Source of the DNA: Roseococcus suduntuyensis
Lineage (GTDB): Bacteria > Pseudomonadota > Alphaproteobacteria > Acetobacterales > Acetobacteraceae
Direction of reading: 5' to 3'
Length of the DNA stretch: 64,000 bases
Assembly: GCF_014196305.1 (NCBI RefSeq)
Contig: NZ_JACIDJ010000001.1
Coordinates: 728,194 to 792,193 of the forward strand
Translations under genes and position numbers: made by a program
Shown here: positions 24,898 to 34,340 of the stretch, piece after piece
Numbering within the stretch: position 1 is the stretch's first letter
Layout: each line of letters starts with the position of its first letter
Notes under the pieces: generated by a model
The model's database searches: none
What the model was told of the DNA's origin: nothing
Seen by the model: only the letters and a program-made list of their open reading frames with translations

Positions 24898-27216
24898 ATG
24901 TTCATGGACCAATTCGGCATCGGCCAGCCTGTGCGTCGCAAGGAAGACGTGCGGCTGCTGACGGGGGCGGGCACCTACACCGACGACATCAACCGCGAGG
25001 GCCAGGCCTGGGCGGTGGTGCTCCGCAGCCCGCACGCCAATGCGCGCATCCTCTCCATCGACACCCAGGCCGCGAAATCCGCGCCCGGCGTTCTGGCGGT
25101 GCTGACGGGCCATGACGCGGATGCCGATGGCTTGGGCCTGTTTCCCGTGCAGGTCGAGGTGCCGGGGCTGGACGGCAAGCCCGTCTGGTGCCCGCCGCGC
25201 AAGACGCTGCAGACCGACTTCGTGCGCTTCGTGGGCGACCCGGTGGTGCTGGTGGTGGCCGAGACGCGCGCCCAGGCGCAGGACGCGGCCGAGCTGGTCG
25301 AGGTGGACTACGATATCCTGCCCTCAGTCACCGACACGGCCGCCGCCGCCGCGCCTGATGCGCCGGTGATCTGGGAGCAGCTGGGCTCCAATGTCTGCGT
25401 GTATTGGTCCAACAAGCGCGAGGCCCAGGCCGAGGAAGCCTTCGCGAAGGCCGCGCGGACCGTCAGCGTCGAACTGGTGAACAACCGCCTGGTGGGCAAC
25501 CCGATGGAGCCGCGCGTGGCGCTGGGCGAATACGACGCGGCCAAGGACCACTACACGCTGCACAGCCCCACCCAGGGCGTGGTGCGCGTGCGTGAGGGGC
25601 TGGCGCAACACATCTTCAAGATCCCCAAGGAGAAGATGCGCGTCATCAGCCCCGATGTGGGTGGCGGCTTTGGCCTGCGCGGCAAGCTCTTCCCCGAGAG
25701 TGCCATGGTGCTCTGGGCCTCGAAGCGCCTGGGCCGCCCGGTGAAGTGGCGCTCCGACCGCACGGAAACCTTCATGTGCGACCCGCACGGGCGCGACCAC
25801 GTGACCCACGCCGAGATGGCCTTCGACGCGAACGGCAAGATTCTCGGCATGAAGGTCGAGACCATCGCGGCGATGGGCGGCTACCTGTTCGACTTCGGCC
25901 CGCGCATCCCGACCGTCGCGGGCGGGCGCATCCAGGGCACGGTCTATGACATGCAGGCCGTCAGCACGCGGGTGAAGTGCGTGTTCACGAACACCGCCCC
26001 CACCGACGCCTATCGCGGCGCGGGCCGGCCCGAGACGGCCTATGTGATCGAACGCCTGCTCGACCAGGGCGCGGCTGCCTTCGGCATCAGCCGCGAGGAG
26101 ATCCGCGCCCGCAACTACGTGAAGCCCGGGCAGATTCCCTATGTGAACTGCGCCGGCAACGAGATTGACAGCGGCCGCTTCGAGGAAACCCAGCAGCAGG
26201 CGCTGGCGCTGATGGACTGGGACGGCTTCGCCGCCCGCCAGGCCGAAAGCCGCGCGCGCGGCAAGCTGCGCGGCCGGGGCCTGGGCTTCTTCATCGAGGC
26301 CTCGGGCGGGCAGCCGGCGGAATGGGCGCGGGTCCGCATCAACGAACAGGGCGAGGCGCTGGTGCATGTCGGCACCTTCAGCCATGGCCAGGGGCATGAG
26401 ACGGCCTTCGCGCAGGTGCTGCACGCGCGCCTCGGCATCCCCTTCGACAAGGTGCGGCTGATCCAGGGCGATTCCGACGTGGTGCCGGCGGGTGGCGGCA
26501 CGGGTGGCTCACGCTCCTCGCAGATGGGCGGTGTCGCGGTGGCGCGCGCCTCGGAACTCGTGCTGGCCAAGGCCAAGCGCCTCGCCGCGCTGATCCTGGA
26601 AGCGGCCGAAGCCGACATCGAGCATGAGGGCGAGGTCTTCCGCATCGCCGGCACCGACCGGACCATCACCTGGGCCGACATCGCCCAGGCCGAAATCCCG
26701 GGCGAGACGCCGGGGCTGGACGAGGAACTGCTCTACAAGCGCAACACCGAGTGCAACTTCCCCAATGGCTGCCACGTGGCCGAGGTGGAGGTGGACACCG
26801 ACACGGGCGAGGTCGCCGTGGTGCGCTACGCCGCCGTGGATGATGTGGGCGTGCCGCTGAACCCGCTGCTGGTGCATGGGCAATGCCATGGCGGCATCGT
26901 CTCGGGCATCGGCCAGGCGCTTTATGAACATGCGCGCTATGACGCCGAGAGCGGCCAGTTCCTGACCGCCACCTTCCAGGACTACTGCCTGCCGCGCGCC
27001 GCCGATCTGCCGGACCTGGAGGTGGACCTGAACGTGGTGCCCTGCCCGTCGAACGACCTCGGTGTGAAGGGCGCGGGCGAGGGCGGCTCCTGCGGCGCGC
27101 CGCCCGCGGTGGTCAGCGCGGTGTGCGATGCGCTGGGTGTCGCGCATATCGACATGCCGGTGACGCCGGAGAAGGTCTGGGCCGTGCTCAGCCAGCAGCG
27201 GATGGCGGCGGAATAA
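24898..27216 (+). CDS. Xanthine dehydrogenase family molybdopterin subunit (CoxL type), orphan
   Basis: 772-residue large subunit of a molybdenum hydroxylase. It begins 'IGQPVRRKEDVRLLTGAGTY' as in CoxL-like proteins and carries GGGFGLRGKLFPE (molybdopterin loop), TDAYRGAGRPETAYVIE (active-site loop of the non-CO type, lacking the CODH VAYRCSFR), and GVKGAGEGGSCG with the catalytic Glu near the C-terminus. The iron-sulfur (CoxS) and FAD (CoxM) subunits that normally accompany it are absent on both sides. The start may be the ATG at 24904, which is better spaced from GGGGAG. The 3' end overlaps the convergent gene by 29 bases. Confidence 0.93.
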   Translation: MFMDQFGIGQPVRRKEDVRLLTGAGTYTDDINREGQAWAVVLRSPHANARILSIDTQAAKSAPGVLAVLTGHDADADGLGLFPVQVEVPGLDGKPVWCPPRKTLQTDFVRFVGDPVVLVVAETRAQAQDAAELVEVDYDILPSVTDTAAAAAPDAPVIWEQLGSNVCVYWSNKREAQAEEAFAKAARTVSVELVNNRLVGNPMEPRVALGEYDAAKDHYTLHSPTQGVVRVREGLAQHIFKIPKEKMRVISPDVGGGFGLRGKLFPESAMVLWASKRLGRPVKWRSDRTETFMCDPHGRDHVTHAEMAFDANGKILGMKVETIAAMGGYLFDFGPRIPTVAGGRIQGTVYDMQAVSTRVKCVFTNTAPTDAYRGAGRPETAYVIERLLDQGAAAFGISREEIRARNYVKPGQIPYVNCAGNEIDSGRFEETQQQALALMDWDGFAARQAESRARGKLRGRGLGFFIEASGGQPAEWARVRINEQGEALVHVGTFSHGQGHETAFAQVLHARLGIPFDKVRLIQGDSDVVPAGGGTGGSRSSQMGGVAVARASELVLAKAKRLAALILEAAEADIEHEGEVFRIAGTDRTITWADIAQAEIPGETPGLDEELLYKRNTECNFPNGCHVAEVEVDTDTGEVAVVRYAAVDDVGVPLNPLLVHGQCHGGIVSGIGQALYEHARYDAESGQFLTATFQDYCLPRAADLPDLEVDLNVVPCPSNDLGVKGAGEGGSCGAPPAVVSAVCDALGVAHIDMPVTPEKVWAVLSQQRMAAE

Positions 27217-27871
27217 GCGCAAGCCCGCCTTCCACGCCCAGCGCCGTGGCGTCCCACAAGGGCCGCCCGGCCACCTCCGGCCCCAGCGCGGCCACGGGGC
27301 AGTTCGTGCACCAGCCCAGCAGCACATCGCAATGCGGGGCCACCGCCTCGCATTGCGCGCGCAGCCGCTCCAGCGGCATGGCGGCGTAGGAGAGGTTGTC
27401 GGTCAGCCCCAGATGGCTTTCCGCCGAGACGACCCAGCCGCGCCCGGCGAAGGCGTCCAGCAGGCGCGCCTGATAGGCATCGGCATAGGGCGTAATCAGG
27501 CCGAGCCGCGTCGGCCCTCGCGCCTTGAGCCGCGCCTCCAGCACCAGCGCCGAGGTGGTGGCCGGCACGCCCGTGGCGGCCGTGATGCGCGCCACGAGGT
27601 CCCGGTCATGGTCGAGGCCGATGATCCCGCCCTTGCTGCCATTCCACACGATGACGTCGGGTTTCGCGTGCGACAGCAGTTCCGCCGCGCCCAGCATCCC
27701 GTCCAGGTCGTAGCGATCCGGAAAGCGGTCCACCGCGCCATGCACGGCAATCCGGGAAAAAATGGGCAGCACGTCGGGCTGCGCGCGCAGCATGGCCTGG
27801 GTCACCGCCTCCACCACCGTGTTGCCGGAGGGAGTGATGGTGGCCAGCACGCGCGGCCCGGGCAGGATCAT
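27188..27871 (-). CDS. Asp/Glu racemase-superfamily protein, maleate isomerase/arylmalonate decarboxylase-like
   Basis: 227 residues. N-terminal 'LATITPSGNTVVEAVTQ' and late LLGWCTNCPVAAL match the maleate cis-trans isomerase/arylmalonate decarboxylase branch. These enzymes use one or two cysteines. The second is present (Cys in WCTNC), but the first position reads VWNGSKGG, with no Cys, so a two-cysteine racemase mechanism is unlikely and a one-cysteine decarboxylase or isomerase is more plausible. The ATG overlaps the stop of the PhoX-like gene (ATGA). Last gene of the BisC operon. Confidence 0.75.
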   Translation of the reverse strand: MILPGPRVLATITPSGNTVVEAVTQAMLRAQPDVLPIFSRIAVHGAVDRFPDRYDLDGMLGAAELLSHAKPDVIVWNGSKGGIIGLDHDRDLVARITAATGVPATTSALVLEARLKARGPTRLGLITPYADAYQARLLDAFAGRGWVVSAESHLGLTDNLSYAAMPLERLRAQCEAVAPHCDVLLGWCTNCPVAALGPEVAGRPLWDATALGVEGGLALIPPPSAAG

Positions 27872-29292
27872 CCCCGCGTGAGCGCGATGATGGCCGAACG
27901 CGGCGGCTGCCCGGCCGCGAATTCCGGCCAGCGTGTCGCGGGGCGGTTGAAGCTCGACCCCTGCTCGGCGCCTGGGCGGCGGACGGCGGCGAAGATGGTG
28001 CCGCCATCGGGGCTGGCCACCGCGCCGCCCACATCGGCCGCGCGGGGCGCGCCGTAGATGGCATTGGCCCGCCCGCCCTCGGTCAGCCAGAGCGGCTGGG
28101 CATTGGCACCCACCACGCCCTCGCCCAGCCCGCCCAGCAGCACGCGGCCGCGCGGGTCGGCGCTGACGCTGCCCAGCCGACCCATGCCCTGGCCGCCCAG
28201 GCGCCCCACGGCCATGGAATCGGCGGCCGGGTCACCGCCATCCGGCGTCAGGGAAAGCGCGCCGAAATCGCCACAGGCCAGCAGGCGGTTGCCACGGGCG
28301 TCCCAGTCCAGCCCCTGCGGGCGGTCCATGGCGGTGGCGCCGGCCTGGCGCGCGGCTTCCGGCGGGTTGGCATAGGCGGCTTGCGGCAGGGCCAGCCAGG
28401 TCAGCCGCCCGCCCTGCATCCGCGCGGCCGAGAGCGTACCGAGCGCCAAGGCCCCCGGCGCCGCCGGCCCTTCCGAGACGAAGCGGAACAGGTAACCGCC
28501 CGCCCCCTGCTCGGCCAGGAAGACCACGGCGCGGCCGTCGCGGCTGGCGGCGGCGGCGGCATCGGCCTTGGGGAAGCGGCCCAGCGCCGTCTGCTTCACC
28601 GGGATGGATTGCGGGTCCAGCGCGTCCAGCTCCACCACCCAGCCATAGGCCTCGCCCCTGCCGAAATCGGGCAGGCGGCCGGCCCAGGGGGAGGGGTCGC
28701 CCTCGGTCAGCAGCAGGGTGCCCCAGGGGGTCGCGGCGCCGCCCGTGGGGGCGAGCAGGCCGCGCACCGCGCCGCCCAGAATCTCGGCGCCCGGCCCGCT
28801 GGTGGAGCAGAGGTTGGCCGCGGTCAGCCGCCGCGCCTGGAAGCCGCCATCCACGATGATCCAGCGCCCGCCCTGCTGTTCCAGGTTCAACAGGCTGGCG
28901 CCCTGCATGCGGGACGCGACCTCGGGCTGGTCCACCCCGCCGGGGAAGGCCACGGCGGGGTTCACCGTCGGGTGGGCCACGGCCAGCACGGCGCGGCGCA
29001 CGCCATCGGCGGCCGGGGGGGGCACGACCAGGGCCGCGATGCGCGCATCCCAGCCGAACTGCGTGCCGGCGCCCTCGGCATCCAGCCGCGCCGGGTCGAA
29101 GGGCGGCGCGTCGAAGGTGACGCGGTCGCCCCAGCGGATCAGCGTGGCGCGGCGCCAGCCGGGGGCCGTGCTGTCATCCTGCGCCACCGGGGGCAGGGCC
29201 GAGGGGGGCAGGGCCGAGGGGGACAGGCCTTGGGCCAGGGCGGCGGCCGGCAGCAGGGCCGGCGTGGCGAGCAGGGTGCGGCGAAGGATCAA
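27868..29292 (-). CDS. PhoX-like exported protein (DUF839 family)
   Basis: 474 residues with an N-terminal export signal beginning MILRRTLLATPALLPAAALA, which has an RR pair but an imperfect Tat motif. The mature part is a beta-propeller-like DUF839 protein: 'GTQFGWDARIAALVVP' early, 'AANLCSTSGPGAEILGG' (cysteine) near residue 160, TPWGTLLLTEGDPSPW, and RPQGLDWDARGNRLLACGDF late. PhoX members are calcium/iron phosphatases, and activity here is unproven. The start is TTG at 29292 (TTGA overlap with the upstream stop), supported by GAGGAAG eight bases before it. Confidence 0.8.
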   Translation of the reverse strand: MILRRTLLATPALLPAAALAQGLSPSALPPSALPPVAQDDSTAPGWRRATLIRWGDRVTFDAPPFDPARLDAEGAGTQFGWDARIAALVVPPPAADGVRRAVLAVAHPTVNPAVAFPGGVDQPEVASRMQGASLLNLEQQGGRWIIVDGGFQARRLTAANLCSTSGPGAEILGGAVRGLLAPTGGAATPWGTLLLTEGDPSPWAGRLPDFGRGEAYGWVVELDALDPQSIPVKQTALGRFPKADAAAAASRDGRAVVFLAEQGAGGYLFRFVSEGPAAPGALALGTLSAARMQGGRLTWLALPQAAYANPPEAARQAGATAMDRPQGLDWDARGNRLLACGDFGALSLTPDGGDPAADSMAVGRLGGQGMGRLGSVSADPRGRVLLGGLGEGVVGANAQPLWLTEGGRANAIYGAPRAADVGGAVASPDGGTIFAAVRRPGAEQGSSFNRPATRWPEFAAGQPPRSAIIALTRG

Positions 29293-31577
29293 GCGGTGGC
29301 TTCCTCGATGACGGGGGGGATATGGGCGCGCACCGGCGGCAATTCACCCGTCCATGGCTCCACCCGCACCAGGCAGGATTGCGCCGACAGGCCCTGGGTG
29401 AGGCTGGAGGTCGCCACATCGGCCGTGAGCACATTGGGGTTGCCATGGACGCAGAGGCTGCCGGGCACGCCGGGTTCCAGCGGGTCGAACCAGGCGCCGG
29501 TGGCCAGCAGCACCACGCCGCGCAGCAGCCGGTCATCCAGCCGCAGCCCCGCCAGGCAGGCGCCGCGTGCGTTGAAGACGCGCAGCACCTGGCCGTCGGT
29601 GAGGCCGCGCGCGGCGGCATCCTCGGGGTGCATCAGGATGGGCTCGCGCCCCTGGATCTTGTCGCGCGCGGCGATCGGCCCGGGGTCGAGCTGGGAGTGC
29701 AGCCGCGTGGGGGGCTGGTAGCTGAGAAGGTGCAGTTCGTCCTGCGCGGCACCCCCCAGCCATTCGCGGGGCGTGATCCAGGTCGGCAGGCCGGGGCAGT
29801 CGGGCAGGGCGAAGCTTGCGATGGTCTCGCTGAACAGCTCCACCTTGCCGGAGGGCGTGTCGAGGGGGTGCTCTTCCGGGTCGGCGCGGAACTCGGCGAA
29901 CTGGGTGTACTCCTCGCCGGGCGTCTGCGCGGGCAGTTCGACATGGCCCGCCGCCCAGAAGGCGTCGAAATCGGGCGCGTCGAAGCCCACCCGGCCGCAG
30001 GCGGTGCGCCACTTGTCGTAGAGGAAGCGCAGCCAGGCGCCCTCGTCGCGCTGTTCGGTGAAGCGGTCGCGGAAGCCCGCGGCATCGGCGATGTCGGCCA
30101 GCATGTCGTGGTCGTTCCGCGCCTGGCCCTGGGGTGGGATGGCCTGGTGCATGGCGCGCAGGAAGCGGTCGCGCGACGAGTGCCCGATGTCGTTGCGTTC
30201 CAGCGTGGTGGTGGCGGGCAGCACGATGTCGGCGTGGCGGGCCACGGCGGTCCACCAGGGTTCGCTGACCACGATGGTCTCGGGGTGGGACCAGGCGCGT
30301 TGCAGGCGGTTGAGGTCCTGGTGATGGTGGAAGGGGTTGCCGCCCGCCCACCACACCATGCGGATATCGGGCAGCGGCAGGTCGCGGCCGTTATAGGCCA
30401 GGGTGCCGCCCGGCCGTTCCAGCAATTCGGTGATGCGCCCCACCGGGATGAAGTGCGACACGGGGTTGCGCGTGGCCGGCAGGCTGAGCGAGGGCATCTC
30501 CCGCCGCGGATTGCCGATGCCGCCCGAGGAACCATAGCCGAAGGCCACGCCCTGCCCCGGCTTGCCGATGTTGCCGAGTGCCGCGGCCAGCGCCACCAGC
30601 GCCCAGTAGGGCTGCTCGCCATAATCGGCGCGTTGCAGGGACCAGGCGGCGGTCAGCATGGTCGGGTTGTCCACGCAGCGCTCAGCGAGGTCACGGATGG
30701 TGGCGGCGAGCACGCCGGTGATGCCCTCGGCCCATTCGGGCGTGCGGTCATCCAGCGTGGCGCGCAGCTTGTCCCAGCCGACGCAATGGGTGGCGAGGAA
30801 GCCGCGATCCTCGCGCCCCAGCGCCACGATGTGCTGCAGCATGGCCAGCATCAGCGCGGCATCGGTGCCAGGACGGATGGGCACCCATTCGGCGTTCAGC
30901 GCATCCTCGGTGTCGCCGCGATAGGGCGAGATGTTCACCATCCGCACGCCCGCCGCCGCCGCGCGCCGCATGTTCGGCCCATAGGTCATGGCCGCGCCGC
31001 CCGAGGTGACATACCCGTTCTTCGCCGCCAGCCCGCCGAAGCACAGCATCAGCTTGGCGTGCCGGGCGATGGCGGCCCAGTCGGTCATGCGGCCCAGCAC
31101 CACCTCGTTGGTGCCCATGATGTGCGGCACCAGGGCCTGGGCGGTGGCGTAGGAATAGGCGTTGACGCTGTAGGTGTAGCCGCCGCCCATGCCCAGGAAG
31201 CGCTGCAGCTGGCTCTTGGCGTGGTGGAAGCGCCCGGCGGAGGACCAGCCATAGGAGCCGCCATAGATCGCGGCATCGCCATGCTCGGCGCGGACGCGGG
31301 CGGTTTCCTCGGCCAGCAGCCGCGTCACGCGGTCCCAGGAGACGGGCACGAAGGCATCGCCGCCGCGCAGCGCGCCCCGCCGGCGCCCCTCCAGCCAGCC
31401 CTTGCGGACATAGGGGCGGTCCACCCGGGCGGCGCTATGGACCGTCTCCGGCATGCTTTCGATGAGCGTGGCCGGCACCGGGTCCTGCGCGAAGGGGCGC
31501 ACGCCGACCAGCCGCCCATTCTCGGTCACGGCGTCGAAGAAGCCCCAATGGGCGGCGTGCGGCTTGATCTCGGTCAT
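29289..31577 (-). CDS. BisC/TorA-family molybdopterin oxidoreductase (cytoplasmic type)
   Basis: 762-residue catalytic subunit of the DMSO reductase family that holds molybdenum bis-MGD. 'YGGSYGWSSAGRFHHAKSQL' contains the serine ligand of the DMSO/TMAO/biotin-sulfoxide reductase branch. Cofactor-binding blocks include 'VNAYSYATAQALVPHIMGT' and a C-terminal 'GSLCVHGNPNVLT'. No N-terminal cysteine cluster for an iron-sulfur centre and no Tat signal are seen, which favours a cytoplasmic BisC-like enzyme reducing biotin or methionine sulfoxide or a similar S/N-oxide. It is first of three overlapping genes and divergent from the aminotransferase. Confidence 0.9.
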   Translation of the reverse strand: MTEIKPHAAHWGFFDAVTENGRLVGVRPFAQDPVPATLIESMPETVHSAARVDRPYVRKGWLEGRRRGALRGGDAFVPVSWDRVTRLLAEETARVRAEHGDAAIYGGSYGWSSAGRFHHAKSQLQRFLGMGGGYTYSVNAYSYATAQALVPHIMGTNEVVLGRMTDWAAIARHAKLMLCFGGLAAKNGYVTSGGAAMTYGPNMRRAAAAGVRMVNISPYRGDTEDALNAEWVPIRPGTDAALMLAMLQHIVALGREDRGFLATHCVGWDKLRATLDDRTPEWAEGITGVLAATIRDLAERCVDNPTMLTAAWSLQRADYGEQPYWALVALAAALGNIGKPGQGVAFGYGSSGGIGNPRREMPSLSLPATRNPVSHFIPVGRITELLERPGGTLAYNGRDLPLPDIRMVWWAGGNPFHHHQDLNRLQRAWSHPETIVVSEPWWTAVARHADIVLPATTTLERNDIGHSSRDRFLRAMHQAIPPQGQARNDHDMLADIADAAGFRDRFTEQRDEGAWLRFLYDKWRTACGRVGFDAPDFDAFWAAGHVELPAQTPGEEYTQFAEFRADPEEHPLDTPSGKVELFSETIASFALPDCPGLPTWITPREWLGGAAQDELHLLSYQPPTRLHSQLDPGPIAARDKIQGREPILMHPEDAAARGLTDGQVLRVFNARGACLAGLRLDDRLLRGVVLLATGAWFDPLEPGVPGSLCVHGNPNVLTADVATSSLTQGLSAQSCLVRVEPWTGELPPVRAHIPPVIEEATA

Positions 31578-31634
31578 CGCGGGCAGGGCTCCGGCTGATG
31601 GGGCGGGTCGTGGTGAAGAGCGTCAAGCGATGCC

Positions 31635-31664
31635 GTGACGCGCTGCCATCTGTGAGCCTACACT
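31635..31664 (+). promoter_or_regulatory. Candidate sigma-70-type promoter for the aminotransferase gene
   Basis: GTGACG at 31635-31640 and TACACT at 31659-31664, 18 bases apart, lie 35 bases before the ATG. Both are partial matches and no start site is known. Confidence 0.3.
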
Positions 31665-31698
31665 GTGGCCGACTGAGGCCAAGGCAGGAACCCATCCC

Positions 31699-33090
31699 AT
31701 GACTCCCCCGCGCAATTCCACCGCCATCCGTGACGTCGCCAGCGTGCTGCACCCCTACACCGATGCCCGCGCGCACCAGAAGAACGGCCCGCTGGTCATC
31801 ACCCGCGGCGAGGGCGTGCGCGTCTTCGACGACCAGGGGAAGAGCTACATCGAGACGGTGGCGGGGCTGTGGTGCGCGGCGCTGGGCTTCCATAATGAAC
31901 GCCTGGTGCAGGCGGCGACGAAGCAGATGCGCCAGCTTCCCTTCTACCATGGCTTCACCGGCCGCACGCACGAACCCCAGGTGGACCTGGCCGAGATGCT
32001 GCTGGAACGCGCCCCGGTGCCGATGAGCAAGGTGTTCTTCGCCAATTCGGGTTCCGAGGCGAATGACAGCGCCATCAAGATGATCTGGTACTACAACAAC
32101 GCCGTGGGCCGGCCGCAGAAGAAGAAGATCATCAGCCGCCTCAAGGGCTATCATGGCGTGACCATCGCCTCGGCCTCGCTGACCGGCCTGCCCTACAACC
32201 ATAAATTCTTCGACCTGCCGATCGCGGGGATTCTGCACACCGGCACACCGCACCACTACCACAACGCCCGTCCCGGCGAATCGGAGGAGGCCTTCGCGAC
32301 CCGCCTCGCCGAGGAGCTGGATGCGATGATCGTGGCCGAAGGCCCCGAGACGGTCGCGGCCTTCTTCGCCGAGCCTGTCATGGGTGCCGGCGGCGTCATC
32401 ATCCCGCCCGCCACCTACTTCGAAAAAATCCAGGCGGTGCTGAAGAAGCACGACGTGCTGCTGGTGGCGGACGAGGTCATCTGCGGCTTCGGCCGCACCG
32501 GGGAATACTGGGGCAGCCAGAGCCTCGGCATGCGGCCGGACATCCTGACCTGCGCCAAGGCGCTGTCCTCCAGCTACCTGCCCATCTCGGCCGTCATGGT
32601 GAATGAGCGGGTCTTCGAGGGGCTGGCCGATGGCAGCGCGGGCCTGGGCACCTTCGGCCATGGCTTCACCTATTCGGGCCACCCGGTGGCCGCCGCCGTC
32701 GCGGTCGAGACGCTGAAGATCTACGACGAGATCGACATCGTGGGCCATGTGAAGCGCGTGGCGCCCACCATGCAGGACGGGCTGCGGGCGCTGGCCGGCC
32801 ACCCGCTGGTGGGCGAGGTGCGCGGCATGGGGCTGATCGGCGCGGTGGAACTGGTGGCGGACAAGGCGACGCACGCCAATTTCGACCCCGCGCTGAAGAT
32901 CGCGCCGCGCCTGGTGAAGATCGCGGAAAGCCACGGGCTGATCTTGCGCAGCCTGCCCAATGACAGCATCGCCTTCTCGCCGCCGCTGGTCATCACCGAG
33001 GCCGAGATCACCGACATGGTGACCCGCTTCGGCGCCGCGCTGGATGAACTGGCGGTGACGCTGCGGCGGGAATCCCTCGCCGCCGTGTGA
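31699..33090 (+). CDS. Class III (omega) aminotransferase
   Basis: 463-residue PLP enzyme. The PLP phosphate motif is FANSGSEANDSAIK near residue 115. The Asp of 'LLVADEVICGFGRTG' contacts the pyridine nitrogen. The Schiff-base Lys lies in 'CAKALSSSYLPISAVM' near residue 289. 'ETVAGLWCAALGFHNERLV' at the N-terminus is typical of the taurine/beta-alanine/putrescine-pyruvate transaminase group. The amino donor cannot be set from sequence. It stands alone, divergent from BisC, with the signalling genes 67 bases downstream. Confidence 0.93.
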   Translation: MTPPRNSTAIRDVASVLHPYTDARAHQKNGPLVITRGEGVRVFDDQGKSYIETVAGLWCAALGFHNERLVQAATKQMRQLPFYHGFTGRTHEPQVDLAEMLLERAPVPMSKVFFANSGSEANDSAIKMIWYYNNAVGRPQKKKIISRLKGYHGVTIASASLTGLPYNHKFFDLPIAGILHTGTPHHYHNARPGESEEAFATRLAEELDAMIVAEGPETVAAFFAEPVMGAGGVIIPPATYFEKIQAVLKKHDVLLVADEVICGFGRTGEYWGSQSLGMRPDILTCAKALSSSYLPISAVMVNERVFEGLADGSAGLGTFGHGFTYSGHPVAAAVAVETLKIYDEIDIVGHVKRVAPTMQDGLRALAGHPLVGEVRGMGLIGAVELVADKATHANFDPALKIAPRLVKIAESHGLILRSLPNDSIAFSPPLVITEAEITDMVTRFGAALDELAVTLRRESLAAV

Positions 33091-33157
33091 GGGAGGCGGG
33101 GCCTTAACGCTCCGCTAAGGCTGAGGGGCCATGCTCGTCCTCCTTGAAGGGACGCGC

Positions 33158-34336
33158 ATGAGCCTCTCCAGACTGCACATCGTGGATGACGACCCCACGA
33201 TCCGCGAGATCGCCCGCCGCGTCGCCGAGGCGGCGGGCTTCGAGGCGCTGGGCTTCGACGCCCCGGCGCCCTTCCTGGCCGCCGCCGCCAGCGACCCGCC
33301 GGAACTCGTCCTGCTCGACCTCGCCATCGGTGAGCAGGACGGCATCTGCGTGCTGGAGGCATTGGCCAAGCTCAACAGCCGTTGCGCCATCATCGTGCTG
33401 AGTGGCCTGGAGGACCGGCTGGTGGGCTCCGCGGTCCGCATCGGCCGATCGCTTGGGCTGCAGATGCTGGAACCACTGGCCAAGCCCTTCCAACTGCATG
33501 ATCTGCGCGCGCGGCTGACCGCCGCGGCCGCCATGGTCCTGCCGATTCGCGAATCCGACGTGCAGGATGCGCTGGCCAGCCACCAGCTCGTGCCCCGCTA
33601 CCAGCCCAAGGTGCGGCTGAGCGATGGCGCGCCGGTGGGGTGCGAGGCGCTGGTGCGCTGGCAGCACCCCTCGCGCGGGCTGCTCGCCCCCAGCCATTTC
33701 CTGCCCCTGGTCGAGGCCGGCCCCAGCATCACGCCGCTGACCTACCAGATGATCGAGCGCGCCATGACCGACCTGGCCAGCTGGCGCCAGCGGCACCCTG
33801 GGCTTTCGGTGGCGGTGAACGTCTCCGCGCGCTCCCTGGACGATCCGGAATTCGCGGACCGGGTGTGGGACATCCTGGCCCGCACCGGTGCGGACCCCTC
33901 CAGCCTCACCCTCGAAATCACCGAGACGGCCGCCATGGCCGATACGGCCGCCGTCGCCGCCATGCTGACGCGGCTGCGCATCCGCAAGGTGAACCTTTCG
34001 CTGGATGATTTCGGCACGGGCTTCTCCTCGCTGGTGGAGCTGCACCGGATGCCCTTCTCGGAGCTGAAGGTGGACCGCGCCTTCGTCGGCACCATGGAGA
34101 CCGATCGTGACGCGCGGGTGATCGTGAAGGCCATCATCGGCCTGGCGCACACGCTGGGCCTCACCACCGTGGCCGAGGGCGTGGAGACCGAGGGCGCGAT
34201 GGACATGCTGCGCGAGATGGGCTGCGACGTGGCGCAGGGCTATGGCATCGGCAGGCCCATGACGGCCGAGGCTTTCCAGGAATGGCTGGACGCCCGGGCG
34301 GGCATCGTGGCCCCCCCCCTGGCCCGCGTGGGCTGA
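33158..34336 (+). CDS. Response regulator with EAL domain (c-di-GMP phosphodiesterase)
   Basis: 392 residues. The receiver (about 1-125) has the acidic pair in IVDDDP, phosphoacceptor Asp54 (LLDLAIGE) and the lysine in LAKPF. The EAL domain (about 140-385) keeps E163-A-L, NVSARSL, EITETA, LDDFGTGFSSL, LKVDRAFV and AEGVET, so metal and catalytic residues are present and c-di-GMP hydrolysis is expected. The ATG at 33158 follows GAAGGGAC; an ATG nine codons upstream (33131) is less well placed. An HPt gene starts four bases after its stop, which suggests a phosphorelay input. Confidence 0.93.
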   Translation: MSLSRLHIVDDDPTIREIARRVAEAAGFEALGFDAPAPFLAAAASDPPELVLLDLAIGEQDGICVLEALAKLNSRCAIIVLSGLEDRLVGSAVRIGRSLGLQMLEPLAKPFQLHDLRARLTAAAAMVLPIRESDVQDALASHQLVPRYQPKVRLSDGAPVGCEALVRWQHPSRGLLAPSHFLPLVEAGPSITPLTYQMIERAMTDLASWRQRHPGLSVAVNVSARSLDDPEFADRVWDILARTGADPSSLTLEITETAAMADTAAVAAMLTRLRIRKVNLSLDDFGTGFSSLVELHRMPFSELKVDRAFVGTMETDRDARVIVKAIIGLAHTLGLTTVAEGVETEGAMDMLREMGCDVAQGYGIGRPMTAEAFQEWLDARAGIVAPPLARVG

Positions 34337-34340
34337 ACCC

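Noticed and set aside
29322..31598. 758-codon open frame opposite the BisC gene
   Set aside because: Same GC-driven antisense artefact; the minus-strand protein has full molybdoenzyme motifs and this one has none.
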